Part shown: in pieces, positions 1 to 6,701 of the stretch | Position numbering within the stretch: position 1 is the stretch's first letter | How the letters are laid out: each line of letters starts with the position of its first letter | From: Nicoliella spurrieriana | GTDB taxonomy: Bacteria; Bacillota; Bacilli; Lactobacillales; Lactobacillaceae | Direction: 5' to 3' | DNA length: 64,000 nt | Assembly: GCF_023380205.1 (NCBI RefSeq) | Contig: NZ_CP093361.1 | Coordinates: forward strand, 1,640,172 to 1,704,171 | The notes under the pieces: generated by a model | What the model saw: the letters and a program-made list of their open reading frames with translations, nothing else | The model's database searches: none | Told to the model about the DNA's origin: nothing | Made by a program: the position numbers and the translations under genes

Positions 1-149
1 TAATTAATATCATGCTTTGCAATCCCCTGGTTAATAATCCCAGCGGTCAAAGTCGGTAAGTATAAGAAGGTAATCACTTGCACGATCATAAATAAGACGG
101 CCCCTAGTGCCGCCCACTTGTTTAAAAACCGTTTTACAAGTTTTATCAT
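1..149 (-). CDS. ABC exporter permease/ATPase, N-terminal fragment (cut by window edge)
   Basis: Only the first 49 or so codons lie in the window. The peptide starts MIKLVKRFLNKWAALGAVLF, has one hydrophobic helix at about residues 14-34, and then PTLTAGIINQGIAKHDIN. A basic first segment, a first helix and a P-T-L-x-A-x-I-I-x-x-G-I-A motif is what is seen at the start of type I ABC exporter half-transporters (fused membrane and ATPase domains). The start is ATG at 149, preceded by a GGTGA site; an ATG four bases further out opens a different frame that soon stops. The ATPase half is outside the window, so the substrate cannot be named. Confidence 0.6.
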   Translation of the reverse strand, partial: MIKLVKRFLNKWAALGAVLFMIVQVITFLYLPTLTAGIINQGIAKHDIN

Positions 150-279
150 TCATTTCACCACTTTCTAATTCAAAATAAATCTAAACACTAAGAAATTATT
201 ATAGTAGTTTTACTTTAAAAAACAAAGCAAAACGACAAAATAAGCCGCTGCACATAATATGCAACGACTTATCATTCGA

Positions 280-351
280 TTGGGTATACTGGGTTCGAAC
301 CAGTAAATTAAGGATTCAGAGTCCTCTGCCTTACCGTTTGGCGAATACCCA
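280..351 (-). tRNA. tRNA-Gln (anticodon CTG)
   Basis: The minus strand folds as a cloverleaf. The acceptor arms TGGGTAT and ATACCCA are fully complementary. The T arm is CTGGTTCGAACCCAG. The anticodon arm GAGGA-CTCTGAA-TCCTT gives anticodon CTG, reading CAG. No CCA is encoded after the discriminator A. Confidence 0.85.
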
Positions 352-471
352 AAAATTACTACCTAACTATGATAACCGTTTTTAAAAAAGTTGTCAATCC
401 AAAATCAGCTGCTTTAAACAGGATTGACAACCCATTGAGTTTAAACTATACTGTTTTATATGCTAGTTTTT

Positions 472-545
472 TGCCCGCTGGTCAAACTGGTTTAAGACGT
501 CGCCCTCTCAAGGCGGAGCTACGGGTTCGATCCCCGTGCGGGCGA
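472..545 (+). tRNA. tRNA-Glu (anticodon CTC)
   Basis: The plus strand folds as a cloverleaf with acceptor TGCCCGC paired to GCGGGCG, the D arm GTCAAACTGGTTTAAGAC, the anticodon arm TCGCC-CTCTCAA-GGCGG (anticodon CTC, reading GAG) and the T arm ACGGGTTCGATCCCCGT. CCA is not encoded. It is followed within ten bases by an intrinsic terminator. Confidence 0.85.
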
Positions 546-552
546 TCATATA

Positions 553-582
553 TCCACTGCACTTCGGTGTAGTGGATTTTTT
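553..582 (+). terminator. Terminator of tRNA-Glu
   Basis: Hairpin TCCACTGCAC-TTCG-GTGTAGTGGA followed by TTTTTT. It is a GNRA/UUCG-like tetraloop terminator directly downstream of the tRNA. Confidence 0.85.
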
Positions 583-691
583 GCTTTTTATTGTAATTTT
601 ATTAAATCACCCTAGATTGAATTGACATTTATGCTTAAAACCAATATTCTGAGTTTTAAATAACATTCGCTCACCGAGGGAGACATTCAAA

Positions 692-1162
692 ATGAAGAAA
701 GCATTGATCTTGGGGATTAGCTCATTAACGATTTTACTAGCGGCGTGTGGTAACTCAAATTCTAGTAAAAAAGCGGCTCAACAACCCAAGTACTCACAAA
801 TTGATACGACTAGATACAAACCCATTAATCAGCAAATTTCAGTTAAAAAACTATTAGCCTTAAAACCAAATAATACTAAATATTTCCATCACGAATATTC
901 CATCAAGGGCGAGATCGTTAAAATTGGTAAGAAGTTCCAAGGGAGTGCCACCTATGTAATTAAGGACCCTAAGACCGATTTAACCTACGCATCGGTCACT
1001 AGTGGGACCAAGACTTTTAAGGGCTTCAAGGTCGGTGATAAGGCGACCTTTGCAATCAATGGGCTGACCAGAATTGCTAAAAACAATAATCTAAACGGAC
1101 TAACGACCGAGGATAACCCTAGTCGACTCAGTACCGTTACCAATTTAATTGGTAAATATTAA
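692..1162 (+). CDS. Small lipoprotein of unknown function
   Basis: A 156-residue protein with an N-terminal lipoprotein signal: basic MKK, a hydrophobic core and lipobox LLAAC with Cys at about residue 19, followed by an Asn/Ser/Lys linker. It is therefore expected to be anchored on the outer face of the membrane. The mature part contains 'IKGEIVKIG', 'VGDKATFAINGLTRI' and is rich in beta-strand-like stretches that resemble a nucleic-acid- or ligand-binding OB fold; this is only an impression. A GAGGGAG ribosome site lies about 12 bases before the ATG. It stands alone, converging on the next gene across a shared terminator. No specific role can be assigned. Confidence 0.75.
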   Translation: MKKALILGISSLTILLAACGNSNSSKKAAQQPKYSQIDTTRYKPINQQISVKKLLALKPNNTKYFHHEYSIKGEIVKIGKKFQGSATYVIKDPKTDLTYASVTSGTKTFKGFKVGDKATFAINGLTRIAKNNNLNGLTTEDNPSRLSTVTNLIGKY

Positions 1163-1188
1163 AAGACGTGCAGAGCACGTCTTTTTTA
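1162..1188. terminator. Bidirectional terminator between convergent genes
   Basis: AAAGACGTGC-AGA-GCACGTCTTT hairpin with T-runs on both sides. It ends the lipoprotein gene and overlaps the end of the convergent C39-like gene. Confidence 0.85.
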
Positions 1189-1878
1189 GTAGCTGATGGC
1201 CAAGTAACCAGCAGCTTTCCACATTTTGAGGAGCTGTTTTTTATCGATAATGTTTACTTGCCCAGTAATAGGATTAATATAAAAGAAGCGTTTTTTACTG
1301 AAGCCGGTCAAAACAATCGCAAATGCATTTTGTTCACTTAGGTTTTTGACCCACATCATGACCGGACGCTCACGCCGTAATTGATTCCTGATGCGTCGTA
1401 ATTTTTTATTCGATAGGTTCTTGAACGAACCCACATGTTCAACAAAGATCGTAAAAAAATCAGCGGGCATCGGAAACCCATTTGTATTATCGCTAAGTAG
1501 CGTCCTCAAGCGTGTTAATGGCAGTTCATTTCCCACATACTCTAGCATCATCAATGCTGAAGTAACGTAGCTTCCCTGCAGATCATCAGTCCGTTGTTTT
1601 TCGGCATTCACAGCTAAGCGTCGGTAGTTATCCCGAACGCCCTTTAATGGCAACCAGCCGCTCACTGGATCATTATTAAAAAAGTACCAGGCATGTTTAT
1701 TAAAATAACCGAATCTGGTCACCATAAATTCGCCCCTGGCAACCTGCTTGGGAATTTTAATTTTACGGACTTTAACTTGGTGTTCTAATTCGGGAACGAA
1801 CCAGTATGCCCTTGGTGAACGCTTGAGCTTAACGTAAAAAGCATGCGTCTTTTCACTGGCAATCGTTGTCGATTTCAC
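1186..1878 (-). CDS. C39-like cysteine-protease-fold protein, catalytic residues apparently lost
   Basis: A 230-residue protein starting with GTG behind a GGGGTGA site. It lacks a signal peptide. The C-terminal half follows the C39-like (Peptidase_C39_2 / YvpB-type) pattern: a helix 'TSALMMLEYVG', then 'FVEHVGSFKNLS', then 'RPVMMWVKN', 'AFAIVLTGF', 'FFYINPITG' and a final 'AAGYLAISY'. In active relatives the first helix begins C-G-P-T-S and a His precedes the V-V-x-G strand. Here those places read S-Y-V-T-S and N-A-F-A-I, so the nucleophile and the His seem absent. The N-terminal hundred residues contain W and Y patterns like SH3-type surface repeats. It may be a non-catalytic binding protein; function unknown. 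Confidence 0.6.
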   Translation of the reverse strand: MKSTTIASEKTHAFYVKLKRSPRAYWFVPELEHQVKVRKIKIPKQVARGEFMVTRFGYFNKHAWYFFNNDPVSGWLPLKGVRDNYRRLAVNAEKQRTDDLQGSYVTSALMMLEYVGNELPLTRLRTLLSDNTNGFPMPADFFTIFVEHVGSFKNLSNKKLRRIRNQLRRERPVMMWVKNLSEQNAFAIVLTGFSKKRFFYINPITGQVNIIDKKQLLKMWKAAGYLAISY

Positions 1879-2024
1879 TTATTTCACCCCATTAAAATTT
1901 CGATGCTAATGTTCCTATTATATCTCAAATCAAAATTCAAATGGTAGCTTTTGCTTTTTACTAATAAAAGCTTATCATTTTGATATTTTAGTCAATTATG
2001 CTAGTATATTATACGTACTATATC

Positions 2025-2396
2025 GGGGTCGTTATGGATTCGACGGGTATAGGTTGAGCCTGAATTGCGCTCCGTGGCATCGTCCACGTTAAAAACGCTC
2101 AGTTTTCTATTATAACTGCAAACAATAATACAAACAACTACGCCGTAGCTGCCTAAACAGTATGCTCAGCGTGATCCGTCTAGTCTCGTCCATGGGTTAG
2201 TGCCGGGTCTTAAATTAAGTGGACTTACGCTAATTGCTCACACCTGAAGTAATTAGAAGAGACTAATCAGGTTAGCCAGTCATGGATGCCCTGGAATACG
2301 GCGTTTTGGCTGGTGAAAGCGCAAATAGTATCCCTATGAACGTAGATATTCGGGTGGCAATATGCTCGGACGCGGGTTCGACTCCCGCCGACTCCA
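2025..2396 (+). ncRNA. ssrA: tmRNA (transfer-messenger RNA)
   Basis: The 5' end GGGGTCGTTATGGATTCGACGGG and the 3' end CGGGTTCGACTCCCGCCGACTCCA are the hallmark tRNA-like ends and pair as a 7-bp acceptor stem. The tag frame begins at GCA (2118) and ends with TAA at 2154-2156; it encodes ANNNTNNYAVAA, ending in the usual hydrophobic A-V-A-A degradation signal. It rescues stalled ribosomes and marks the unfinished proteins for proteolysis. The 3' end of ssrA is a common integration site, and the DNA downstream here changes to very AT-rich, gene-poor sequence. Confidence 0.97.
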
Positions 2397-2406
2397 TTGA
2401 TTAGAT

Positions 2407-2456
2407 TAAGCCTGCTATCATAAGTTGTAATAATGCTTATGTAGTGGGCTTTTTCT
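2407..2456 (+). terminator. ssrA terminator
   Basis: AGCCTGCTATCATAAG and CTTATGTAGTGGGCT form an imperfect stem followed by TTTTT, ten bases after the tmRNA end. Confidence 0.8.
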
Positions 2457-2497
2457 TTACCTTAATGTTCATAGCCATATCAATAAATATCATAGAG

Positions 2498-2533
2498 TCT
2501 TAGTCAATATCTTAGTCATTTTCTTAGTCATTA
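2498..2533. repeat. Three tandem 12-bp repeats
   Basis: TCTTAGTCA recurs at 2498, 2510 and 2522 with an exact 12-bp period (TCTTAGTCAATA, TCTTAGTCATTT, TCTTAGTCATTA). The repeats lie just after the ssrA terminator. They could be binding sites for a regulator or remnants of recombinase arm sites; nothing in the sequence decides. Confidence 0.7.
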
Positions 2534-2574
2534 TAAATAGAAAAATTAATCATATAACACTGGAGTTGGATGTA

Positions 2575-2605
2575 GATCACCTAGTTATTAGGTGGTCTTT
2601 TTACA
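2575..2605 (+). terminator. Terminator on the plus strand
   Basis: GATCACCTA-GTTAT-TAGGTGGTC followed by TTTTT. No gene on the plus strand ends here, so it would end a short untranslated RNA transcribed through the 12-bp repeats, or be left over from a deleted gene. Confidence 0.65.
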
Positions 2606-2673
2606 TGCATCCCCCCTCTACCCAAAAATAAAAAAGCCAATGTTATGACAATACTCAGACAACATTGACTCAT
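2581..2673 (-). CDS. Possible 30-residue hydrophobic peptide (type I toxin-like)
   Basis: The ORF starts MSQCCLSIVITLAFLFLGRG and ends GMHVKRPPNN. It has one membrane-length hydrophobic segment (residues 4-17) and a basic, polar tail, and is preceded by GGAGGG three bases before the ATG. This layout is that of small membrane toxins in type I toxin-antitoxin loci, and a plus-strand terminator overlaps its 3' end as in convergent toxin/antisense pairs. Against it: a minus-strand hairpin with a T-run (2624-2669) lies inside the ORF and could terminate the transcript early. I do not recognise the peptide family. Confidence 0.25.
   Translation of the reverse strand: MSQCCLSIVITLAFLFLGRGGMHVKRPPNN
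2624..2669 (-). terminator. Hairpin with T-run on the minus strand
   Basis: On the minus strand GTCAATGTT pairs with AACATTGGC around a 16-base loop, followed by TTTTTTATTTTT. It resembles an intrinsic terminator but sits within the small peptide ORF at 2581-2673. Confidence 0.45.
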
Positions 2674-2811
2674 ACACCCTCCAGTTTCAGTGTTTGAAAA
2701 AAATTTTTTGATAACTTTTGGAAAAAAGGTTAAGAAATGGTAAAAGTGAAGTAATCTAATTTTACTCAAAAATAAATAAAAACTAACTAGAAAAAACTTT
2801 GTTTTAATCAA

Positions 2812-3028
2812 TTAAACTACCTAATATGGATCTTAAACATCATTTATTGTAATTATACTTTCATTTGCTTAAATCAATAAAATAGCCATTATTTAAACGT
2901 TTGAGAGACGCTCTCTGCTGTTAACTTCATTATTTTTATTAGTAATTATCCTTTTACATTCGTTTATATAGAAATATCATTCATTTAACTAATATTACGT
3001 TTTAATAAAAGAAAAATTTTATACTAAA
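2812..3028. other. AT-rich stretch without recognised genes
   Basis: No ORF with a ribosome site was seen on either strand. The only structure noted is a short GAGAG-ACG-CTCTC hairpin at about 2902-2914. Confidence 0.5.
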
Positions 3029-3056
3029 AAAGAAGCTAAAAAATTAGCTTCTTTTA
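3029..3056. terminator. Bidirectional terminator-like hairpin
   Basis: AAGAAGCTAA and TTAGCTTCTT form a stem with T-rich flank on the plus side and A/T-rich flank on the other. It overlaps the end of the minus-strand gene fragment at 3054. Confidence 0.6.
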
Positions 3057-3206
3057 ATATACATATTTATTAGCTTCTTCATCTACTTCAAATTTTGGTA
3101 ATTGATTGATTAAATCAACTGTGGGAGTGTCACAGACAATAACTGCAACGTCATATAATACATTATTAATAATAAATGCTTTAATTGGAGTAATATTAAA
3201 TGTGTA
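3054..3206 (-). pseudogene. C-terminal remnant of an unrecognised gene
   Basis: An open frame of about 50 codons reads TFNITPIKAFIINNVLYDVA... and ends FEVDEEANKYVY before TAA. It has no start codon: the frame upstream meets a TAA directly after an ATG. The composition is that of a real protein tail (hydrophobic core, acidic end), so it is most simply the end of a gene that has lost its beginning. The family was not recognised. Confidence 0.4.
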
Positions 3207-3336
3207 TTCAACTTACATAAGAAAAAGAAATAATATATCTATTTCTGGTGGTGTTTTAGAATAATTGGTAGTATTTTCATGATAATTCCAATCATTGGAA
3301 TTATTATTCTATTCATTTCTACGATAATGCTATTTA

Positions 3337-3519
3337 TTATTTTAAATTTTTCATAATCAGGTAAACAGATATTAATATAATTGTTGATGACGATATTTGT
3401 ACAATAGATATTAAAGTTCCTGGTAAAATATTTTTACAAAATATCATTAATAAAACGAGAACTACTCCAATAGATAACATTATTAACGATAAGAGAAATA
3501 ATTTTTCTGATTTTTTCAT
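3337..3519 (-). CDS. Small two-helix membrane protein
   Basis: A 60-residue protein starting MKKSEKLFLLSLIMLSIGVV, with two membrane-spanning stretches (about residues 7-27 and 34-55), a short polar turn with Cys-Lys-Asn between them, and a basic C-terminus. AAAGGAAAG precedes the ATG by six bases, so translation is plausible. It lies among decayed membrane-protein genes on the same strand. Small proteins of this shape include bacteriocin immunity proteins and holin-like proteins, but no motif supports either. Confidence 0.5.
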   Translation of the reverse strand: MKKSEKLFLLSLIMLSIGVVLVLLMIFCKNILPGTLISIVQISSSTIILISVYLIMKNLK

Positions 3520-3550
3520 AAAAATCTTTCCTTTACAAATTTAGATATAA

Positions 3551-3868
3551 TTATTTAAGTGCCATTAAAATATTGATAGTGATGTCAATAAATGTAGGAG
3601 CAGCAAATATAAAAGAATAAATGATTGAATGATTATTTTTATAGAATAAAACCATAAAAGAGAATATAACTTGATGATTCCCACCTATAACAAAAAGCAA
3701 AATAATATTCATTATCAAATCAATATTTCTTGGTAATATTTAAAAAATATTTGTTAAATATGAAGAAAACATTCTAATCAATATTCTTGTAATTGCATAC
3801 TGCAAGAAGAATAAAAAAGTTGTAGTAATTACAAATAAAATAGTAACGATTATATTAACACCACGTTT
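3551..3868 (-). pseudogene. Membrane protein gene interrupted by a stop codon
   Basis: One continuous frame of about 105 codons encodes three or four hydrophobic segments (for example NIIVTILFVITTTFLFFL and SIIYSFIFAAPTFIDITINI) and ends LMALK. A single TAA at 3740-3742 interrupts it after '...SYLTNIF'. The 5' end is also damaged: a direct duplication of about 22 bp (around 3861-3895, ACGTGATGTTAATATAAT/ACGTGGTGTTAATATAAT) replaces a clean start. Family unknown; context suggests an integral membrane protein of a decayed island. Confidence 0.5.
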
Positions 3869-3916
3869 ATATTATATTAACATCACGTTCCTGTTTTCAC
3901 AATCCTCTTGTTAGAA

Positions 3917-4039
3917 TTAAATTTTTTCTAATTCTCCACTCCACTTAACTATCTTAGGATCTTTATTTGCTTTACAATACTTATCTTTGAATTCTTTTGA
4001 ATATTTTTTTGAATAATTAGACAAATTAAAAACTCCCAT
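3917..4039 (-). CDS. Small basic ORF, 40 residues
   Basis: The ORF reads MGVFNLSNYSKKYSKEFKDK and continues to a WSGELEKI end. It is strongly basic and hydrophilic. 'KKYSKEFKD' is reminiscent of the first residues of IS3-type OrfA proteins, so it could be a transposase remnant. No convincing ribosome site precedes the ATG. Confidence 0.3.
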   Translation of the reverse strand: MGVFNLSNYSKKYSKEFKDKYCKANKDPKIVKWSGELEKI

Positions 4040-4077
4040 CTTAAATAATATTATCTCACAAAACCGTAGGCTTTGCT

Positions 4078-4109
4078 GTGCCATTATTTAGTATAGGAGC
4101 ATATTGTTA
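4078..4109. repeat. Left inverted repeat flanking the toxin-antitoxin module
   Basis: The block GTGCCAT...ATAGGAGCA...GTTA is repeated in inverted orientation at 5830-5861. Seven and nine base blocks are identical and most other positions match. See the finding on this module. Confidence 0.6.
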
Positions 4110-4143
4110 ATTTTTCTTATAGACTATATTTAGCCATACAAAA

Positions 4144-4175
4144 ACACCCCTAAGTTTTTTACAAACTTAGGGGTG
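4144..4175 (-). terminator. Terminator on the minus strand
   Basis: On the minus strand CACCCCTAAGTTT and AAACTTAGGGGTG form a 13-bp stem followed by TTTTTG. No minus-strand gene lies immediately upstream (4176-4340), so it would end a short RNA divergent from the toxin promoter, or be a relic. Confidence 0.6.
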
Positions 4176-4261
4176 CAGTGCAATTTGATGAGTTGAGCAA
4201 GCTAGTGCCGAATAAATAAGTAACGTTTTTAAATTGATACTTTATATTAATGATGTATTAA

Positions 4262-4290
4262 TTGACTATATATGTATATATATATATAAT
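4262..4290 (+). promoter_or_regulatory. Promoter of the toxin-antitoxin operon
   Basis: TTGACT (4262-4267) and TATAAT (4285-4290) are separated by 17 bases. The operator-like palindrome follows 13 bases downstream. Confidence 0.75.
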
Positions 4291-4303
4291 TAATTTACTC
4301 AAT

Positions 4304-4326
4304 GATATTACCAAAAAGGTAATATC
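4304..4326. promoter_or_regulatory. Probable autoregulatory operator
   Basis: GATATTACC-AAAAA-GGTAATATC is a perfect 9-bp palindrome just after the promoter and before the toxin ribosome site. HTH antitoxins of this class normally repress their own operon from such a site. Confidence 0.7.
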
Positions 4327-4340
4327 AATTGGAGGATCAT

Positions 4341-4685
4341 ATGGAAATTGTTTATAAAAACAACAAATTAAAAAAACAATGTGAATCATTAAAAGAGGCA
4401 AAAAAAGACTATGGATTTGATATTGCAAAAAAAATTAAAAAAGATATAAATTTTATCGAATCTGCCCAAGACTTATCTACAGTTATAAATTATTTACCAT
4501 TTCACTTCCATGATTTAAAGGGCGATTTAAGCGGTAAATATTCTATCGATGTAGCAGGCAGAAGAAATCCATATAGGTTTATAGTCCAATTTGATGGTTA
4601 TGATAAAGATATGGTTTTTAAAAATCCTTCTTGCATTAAGATAATTAGCATAGAGAAAATTAGCGACCATTACAAAAAGGGGTGA
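4341..4685 (+). CDS. RelE/HigB-like toxin
   Basis: A protein of about 114 residues beginning MEIVYKNNKLKKQCESLKEA. The pattern (N-terminal I-x-Y-K-N-x-K-L-x-K, a helix, 'AQDLSTV', 'FHDLKGDLSGKYSIDV' and a final beta strand 'SCIKIISIEKISDHY') is that of small plasmid-maintenance killer toxins of the RelE/HigB superfamily, which cleave mRNA on the ribosome. The start chosen is the ATG at 4341 behind GGAGG; a TTG at 4329 is in frame but overlaps that site. It is the first gene of a two-gene operon, toxin before antitoxin, the HigBA order. Seven bases separate it from the next gene. Confidence 0.75.
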   Translation: MEIVYKNNKLKKQCESLKEAKKDYGFDIAKKIKKDINFIESAQDLSTVINYLPFHFHDLKGDLSGKYSIDVAGRRNPYRFIVQFDGYDKDMVFKNPSCIKIISIEKISDHYKKG

Positions 4686-4692
4686 TAATATT

Positions 4693-5781
4693 ATGAGTAA
4701 TGAAGTAGAATATGAAGATATTATAGCGTTCCATCCTGGATCATATATTGAAGATATTATTAATGATTTAAATATAACTCAAAATGAATTTGCTGAAAGG
4801 ATAGGTGTATCTAGTAAGACTATTAGTAAAATTATTAATGGTGAGGATAGAATTACAAGCGTGACTGCTAATAAGCTTGACAAAGCTACAGGTGTATCAT
4901 ATAAAACGTGGAATAGACTACAATCTATTTATGATGAAAAAATTTTAGAGATTAAAGATAGGAAAAAATATGATGAAGAGAAAAGAGTCTGTTCTCTTAT
5001 TGATATGGGCACCTTAAAAGACAATAACTTTGTTAATAATAAAAAAAGATATAAAGTTTCAGAAAAGATTACCGAGATAAGGAGAAAGTTAATATTATCT
5101 GACTTAACTAAATTGTACGATTTTAATTCTTTAGTTAGTTATAGAAAATCTGATAGTTTAACTAATAAAAAAAAGTCTATAGTTAATTCTAATGTTATGT
5201 TAGAGTTTGCTAGTAATGAAGCTAGAAATAAGACTGATACTAGATATAGTAAGGCAAAGTTAAGACAAGCATTACCTAAAATAAAAGGATTAATAATTGA
5301 ACCTAACGAGTCTTTTTATTTGAAACTAAAAGATATTTTATTAAAATGTGGAATTGTTCTAATTGCTATGCCAAGTTTAAAAGGTGCTGGTTTAAATGGT
5401 GCAACTAAGAAATTTAAAAACGGTAGCGTACTTTTATTAATTACTGATAGAAAAAAAACATCAGATATTTTTTGGTTTTCACTTGCTCATGAATTAGGAC
5501 ACATCATATATGAGGACTTTAGTTCAAATACTACTGATAAAATAGAGTATGAAAATCAAGAGAGAAAAGCTGATGATTTTGCATCAAACTTTTTAATTCC
5601 AAATACAGAATACAATAGCTTTATAGAAACTAATCTTTTTAATGAACATTCTATAAAAGAATTTTCAGAAAGAGAAAAAGTTTTACCTGGTATAGTAGTT
5701 GGAAGATTACAAAAAGACAATAAAATAAAATATGATAAATTTAATTATTTAAAAACTAAATATTATATTCATGGATATTAA
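4693..5781 (+). CDS. HigA-type antitoxin fused to ImmA/IrrE metalloprotease domain
   Basis: A 362-residue protein. Residues 16-75 form an XRE-type helix-turn-helix domain (FAERIGVSSKTISKIING). After a charged linker, residues 205-340 form an ImmA/IrrE (M78) peptidase-like domain with the zinc motif H-E-L-G-H at 266-270 and a downstream 'ERKADDFASNFLIP' that contributes the third ligand region. It is expected to neutralise the toxin encoded before it and to repress the operon by binding the palindrome at 4304-4326. The intact HExxH suggests real proteolytic activity. RBS is GGGGTGAT. Codon use is far more AT-rich than in the flanking chromosome, consistent with acquisition by transfer. Confidence 0.8.
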   Translation: MSNEVEYEDIIAFHPGSYIEDIINDLNITQNEFAERIGVSSKTISKIINGEDRITSVTANKLDKATGVSYKTWNRLQSIYDEKILEIKDRKKYDEEKRVCSLIDMGTLKDNNFVNNKKRYKVSEKITEIRRKLILSDLTKLYDFNSLVSYRKSDSLTNKKKSIVNSNVMLEFASNEARNKTDTRYSKAKLRQALPKIKGLIIEPNESFYLKLKDILLKCGIVLIAMPSLKGAGLNGATKKFKNGSVLLLITDRKKTSDIFWFSLAHELGHIIYEDFSSNTTDKIEYENQERKADDFASNFLIPNTEYNSFIETNLFNEHSIKEFSEREKVLPGIVVGRLQKDNKIKYDKFNYLKTKYYIHGY

Positions 5782-5829
5782 GATTAATTATAAACATTTA
5801 ATTTACTGCTTTTATGGAAAATTATGGAG

Positions 5830-5861
5830 TAACGAACTGCTCCTATGTCAAGTTATGGCAC
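5830..5861. repeat. Right inverted repeat flanking the toxin-antitoxin module
   Basis: The reverse complement begins GTGCCATAACTTGACATAGG and ends GTTA, matching 4078-4109 at most positions. Together they bracket a 1.78-kb segment holding only the toxin and antitoxin genes. Confidence 0.6.
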
Positions 5862-5957
5862 AAAAATAATTAAATTTTCTATTGATTCATTGGTAACAAT
5901 ATACCCCATTAGCTTATTTATTGCTAATCGCCATAATAATCGCCATTAATTTACATT

Positions 5958-5988
5958 AATAGAGTGCCTTAGGGTGCTCTATTTTTTA
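5958..5988 (+). terminator. Terminator after the toxin-antitoxin operon
   Basis: AATAGAGTGCC-TTA-GGGTGCTCTATT followed by TTTT, with an 11-bp stem including two G-T pairs. Confidence 0.7.
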
Positions 5989-6008
5989 TTATTGTAGTCA
6001 GCTAAATC

Positions 6009-6521
6009 CTAATCCAGTGGAATCGCACTACGTTTAACCTTAGTCAGTGAAATCTTTTGTCCTTGATATTCAGTCTTGACCGTCTTGCTATATACCAGCT
6101 TCCCTGATACTGTGAAATGGTTCTTACCATTCATCACTACGGTATATTTTTGCAATGGTGAAGTATGATTATCCTTACCAGATGTGATGTAGTAAGTATT
6201 TTTATTTAACTGCTGATACTTTTGATCAGAGTAGTCGCTAAAATCAGCCTCTTTATTCTTTTCTACTTCCTTCTTACTTGAATTGTACATGGTTTGGAAT
6301 GGTACGAAGGTGTCGTCTTGCTTACTCGTCTGGACAGAGACCCGCACATATTTTGAACCGGTGTGTTTGGCTAGTTGATAACCACTGATCCAATTTCCGT
6401 AAAGTACCTTTGGTAAACCCTTATGCCAAGTAGCAGCGTTAGCATTGTTATGTAGATTAGGTGTTAACGCAAACAAAGATAAACTAGCGATTGCTGAAAT
6501 TGCAATGTGTTTTAGTTTCAT
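6009..6521 (-). CDS. Secreted protein, WHKGxPKxLxGxW family
   Basis: A 170-residue protein with a classical signal peptide (MKLKHIAISAIASLSLFALT, cleavage probably after ANA at about residue 29). The mature part opens with TWHKGLPKVLYGNWISG, and the same opening (KWHSGTPKVLHGSWAAK) is found in the protein at 24657-25088, so the two are paralogs. The rest contains predicted beta strands, 'YTVVMNGKNHFTVSGKLVY' being the clearest. Such exported single-domain proteins are common in lactobacilli and no activity is known to me. RBS AGGAGATGATT precedes the ATG. Confidence 0.7.
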   Translation of the reverse strand: MKLKHIAISAIASLSLFALTPNLHNNANAATWHKGLPKVLYGNWISGYQLAKHTGSKYVRVSVQTSKQDDTFVPFQTMYNSSKKEVEKNKEADFSDYSDQKYQQLNKNTYYITSGKDNHTSPLQKYTVVMNGKNHFTVSGKLVYSKTVKTEYQGQKISLTKVKRSAIPLD

Positions 6522-6590
6522 ATTTAATCATCTCCTATTTTTAAATATAAACCCCATGAAATCAACGTGTCAATGTCAGTGTGGACAAAT

Positions 6591-6620
6591 AAAAAAGCCA
6601 TCGCAATTGATGGCTTTTTT
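6591..6620. terminator. Bidirectional terminator
   Basis: AAAAAAGCCATC-GCAATT-GATGGCTTTTTT, a strong stem with T-runs on both strands. On the minus strand it ends the phn-nucleotidase operon. Confidence 0.85.
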
Positions 6621-6701
6621 AAGTTTAAAGATCGTCCGCTATCCATAATCGTATCTTTAAGCCTGATTTGGGCATAAAAGAACACCATTAATAGCATCCC
6701 C

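Noticed and set aside
369-572. 67-codon ORF spanning tRNA-Glu
   Set aside because: It is the translation of the tRNA gene and its terminator.
2498-2533. CRISPR array
   Set aside because: Only three 12-bp tandem units with no spacers and no cas genes in the window.
2581-2811. 76-codon ORF on the minus strand
   Set aside because: Its first 46 codons have no ribosome site and cover AT-rich DNA. Only the last 30 codons, which have GGAGGG before an internal ATG, were kept as a weak candidate.
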